Assembly: GCA_002423305.1 (NCBI GenBank)
Contig: DIVI01000060.1
Coordinates: 11,763-35,714 of the forward strand
Reading direction: 5' to 3'
DNA length: 23,952 nucleotides
Source: Methylococcus sp. UBA6136
GTDB lineage: Bacteria; Pseudomonadota; Gammaproteobacteria; Methylococcales; Methylococcaceae
Shown: one piece after another, positions 22,739 through 23,952 of the stretch
Numbering within the stretch: position 1 is the first letter of the stretch
Layout of the letters: each line of letters begins with the position of its first letter
Made by a program: the position numbers and the translations under genes
Notes under the pieces: model-generated
The model's database searches: none
The model's input: only the letters and a program-made list of their open reading frames with translations
What the model was told of the DNA's origin: nothing

Positions 22739-23952
22739 ATGAAATCGATATTCCTGGCTGTTTTTCGCTTGTCTGTTTTGGTTCCCCTGATGTCATATGG
22801 CGCAGCATCGCATGCCGCCGTGAAGGTTCAGATCCTGTCCTTCAACGACTTTCATGGCAATCTGGAACCCCCGACGGGGGGTGATGCCAGTATGGAATTG
22901 TCTGAGGACCCCACTCAACAAGCGTTGGGTGGCAGTGAGTACCTCTCCACGACCTTGTCGTTGCTACGGCAAAAGGCGCGTCACTCCATTACCGCCAGTG
23001 CCGGTGACCTGATAGGTGGCTCACCACTGTTGTCGGGGATGTTTCATGACGAACCGACTGTGGAGTCCATGGAAGCCTTGAAGCTGGACGTCTCCAGCGT
23101 GGGCAATCATGAGTTTGACGAAGGCCTGACTGAACTCTTGCGCATGCAGTACGGTGGCTGTCATCCGGAAGAAGGCTGCTATTTCGCTGACGAAGCCTAT
23201 GACGGGGCAAACTTTCCATGGCTGGCCGCCAATGTGCTGTACAGCAAGAGTGGTAAAAGCGTCTTGCCGCAAACCTGGATCAAGCGGGTGGGGGGTGTGG
23301 ATATCGGCTTCATCGGCATGACCCTTTCGGGAACGCCGGCGCTTGTCTCGCAGGTGGGCATCCAGGGGCTTCGCTTTGAGAATGAAGTGATGGCTGCCAA
23401 CCGCGCCGTCATGGCGCTCCGCAAGAAAAAAGTACGTGCCATGGTGTTGCTGATCCATGAAGGCGGGTTACAAGGCGGCACCTATAACGGCTGTGACGGC
23501 ATCTCGGGCCCCATTGCCGAGCTCGCCAAAAAACTCCCTGCCGAGATCGATCTGATCATTTCCGGCCACACGCACCGTGCGTATATCTGCAAACTACCCG
23601 ACCCCAACGGCAAATTACGCCATGTGACCTCCGCCTCGGCGTTCGGCCGGGCGATTACTGAAACCTGGATGACCGTTGATTCGAAGACCAGGGATGTGAT
23701 CCGCAGTAAAACCACCGCCAGCAATATCATGGTGCTACGCAGCGTGGCACGTGATCCGGCTCTGACTGAGGTGATCAATAAGTGGACTCCGCTTTATCAG
23801 GGCAAGGCCAATGAGGAGGTCGGCTTTATTACTGCGGATATCACCCGATCGCCCAGTCGCGATGCCCCTTCTTCACTTGCCAACCTAGTAGCTGACTCCA
23901 TGCTCGCCGCCAGCCGCAAGCCACCCAACAACGCTGAGATCGCGCTGATCAA
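22739..23952 (+). CDS. exported UshA-like 5'-nucleotidase / metallophosphoesterase (partial, 3' end missing)
   Basis: The frame opens at ATG 22739 and stays open for 404 codons to the window end, so the C-terminal part is missing. A Sec signal (MKSIFLAVFRLSVLVPLMSY...SHA) is followed by the complete metallophosphoesterase core of the 5'-nucleotidase family. The metal and catalytic motifs are NDFHG (D37, H39), AGDLIGG (D90), GNHEF (N123, H124), LIHEGG (H240) and SGHTHRAY (H277, H279). The start of the linker to the C-terminal substrate domain is present (SPSRDAPSSLANLVADSML resembles the usual 'E..lGNlvaDa' segment). These enzymes release phosphate from AMP and related nucleotides, so it could finish what the upstream apyrase starts. 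UDP-sugar hydrolase or 2',3'-cyclic phosphodiesterase activity is also possible. Confidence 0.9.
   Translation, partial: MKSIFLAVFRLSVLVPLMSYGAASHAAVKVQILSFNDFHGNLEPPTGGDASMELSEDPTQQALGGSEYLSTTLSLLRQKARHSITASAGDLIGGSPLLSGMFHDEPTVESMEALKLDVSSVGNHEFDEGLTELLRMQYGGCHPEEGCYFADEAYDGANFPWLAANVLYSKSGKSVLPQTWIKRVGGVDIGFIGMTLSGTPALVSQVGIQGLRFENEVMAANRAVMALRKKKVRAMVLLIHEGGLQGGTYNGCDGISGPIAELAKKLPAEIDLIISGHTHRAYICKLPDPNGKLRHVTSASAFGRAITETWMTVDSKTRDVIRSKTTASNIMVLRSVARDPALTEVINKWTPLYQGKANEEVGFITADITRSPSRDAPSSLANLVADSMLAASRKPPNNAEIALI

Noticed and set aside
1..23952. CRISPR arrays, tRNA or rRNA genes, insertion sequences, integrase or attachment sites
   Set aside because: I looked on both strands and saw no spaced direct-repeat array, tRNA-like cloverleaf, transposase or integrase motif, or flanking direct repeats around the exported-protein cluster.

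Overview
The window looks like the chromosome of a gammaproteobacterium. The order gyrA(3' end)-serC-serA-pheA-hisC-tyrA-aroA-cmk-rpsA-ihfB-lapB is a conserved gammaproteobacterial housekeeping neighbourhood, and lapB and ihfB are themselves typical of that class. A serA inside the block, a separate tyrA and no lapA fit a deep-branching, Chromatiales- or Thiotrichales-like lineage better than an enteric or pseudomonad. I cannot name the genus from this sequence.

Positions 1-7849 form one compact plus-strand operon. It holds the end of DNA gyrase A, two serine-pathway genes (serC, serA), chorismate-to-Phe/Tyr genes (pheA, hisC-type aminotransferase, tyrA), the shikimate step aroA and cytidylate kinase. 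Genes are separated by a few bases or overlap by 1-4 bases. A well-formed sigma70-like promoter with a terminator-like hairpin in its spacer lies between cmk and rpsA. rpsA and ihfB follow, and a clear intrinsic terminator closes the block near 10047. lapB (LPS assembly regulator) comes next without its usual partner lapA, then two small lipoproteins, the second resembling BamE/SmpA.

Positions 12230-14965 carry a sensor pair in tail-to-tail orientation: a 7TMR-DISM-type histidine kinase on plus and an OmpR-type response regulator on minus.

Positions 15235 to the end are an accessory region of exported proteins, all on plus: a small four-cysteine secreted protein; a 1084-residue exported protein with an RCC1-like disulfide-rich propeller and an unrecognised C-terminal part; an exported MACPF (perforin-like) protein with a C-terminal InlB-type repeat; an exported GDA1/CD39 apyrase; and an exported UshA-like 5'-nucleotidase cut by the window end. 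Read together, they suggest an outward-facing module: a pore-forming protein with a candidate binding partner, followed by enzymes that would take released ATP/ADP to AMP and then to a nucleoside plus phosphate. The enzyme families are supported by motifs. The joint function is inference and is the most interesting candidate system here.
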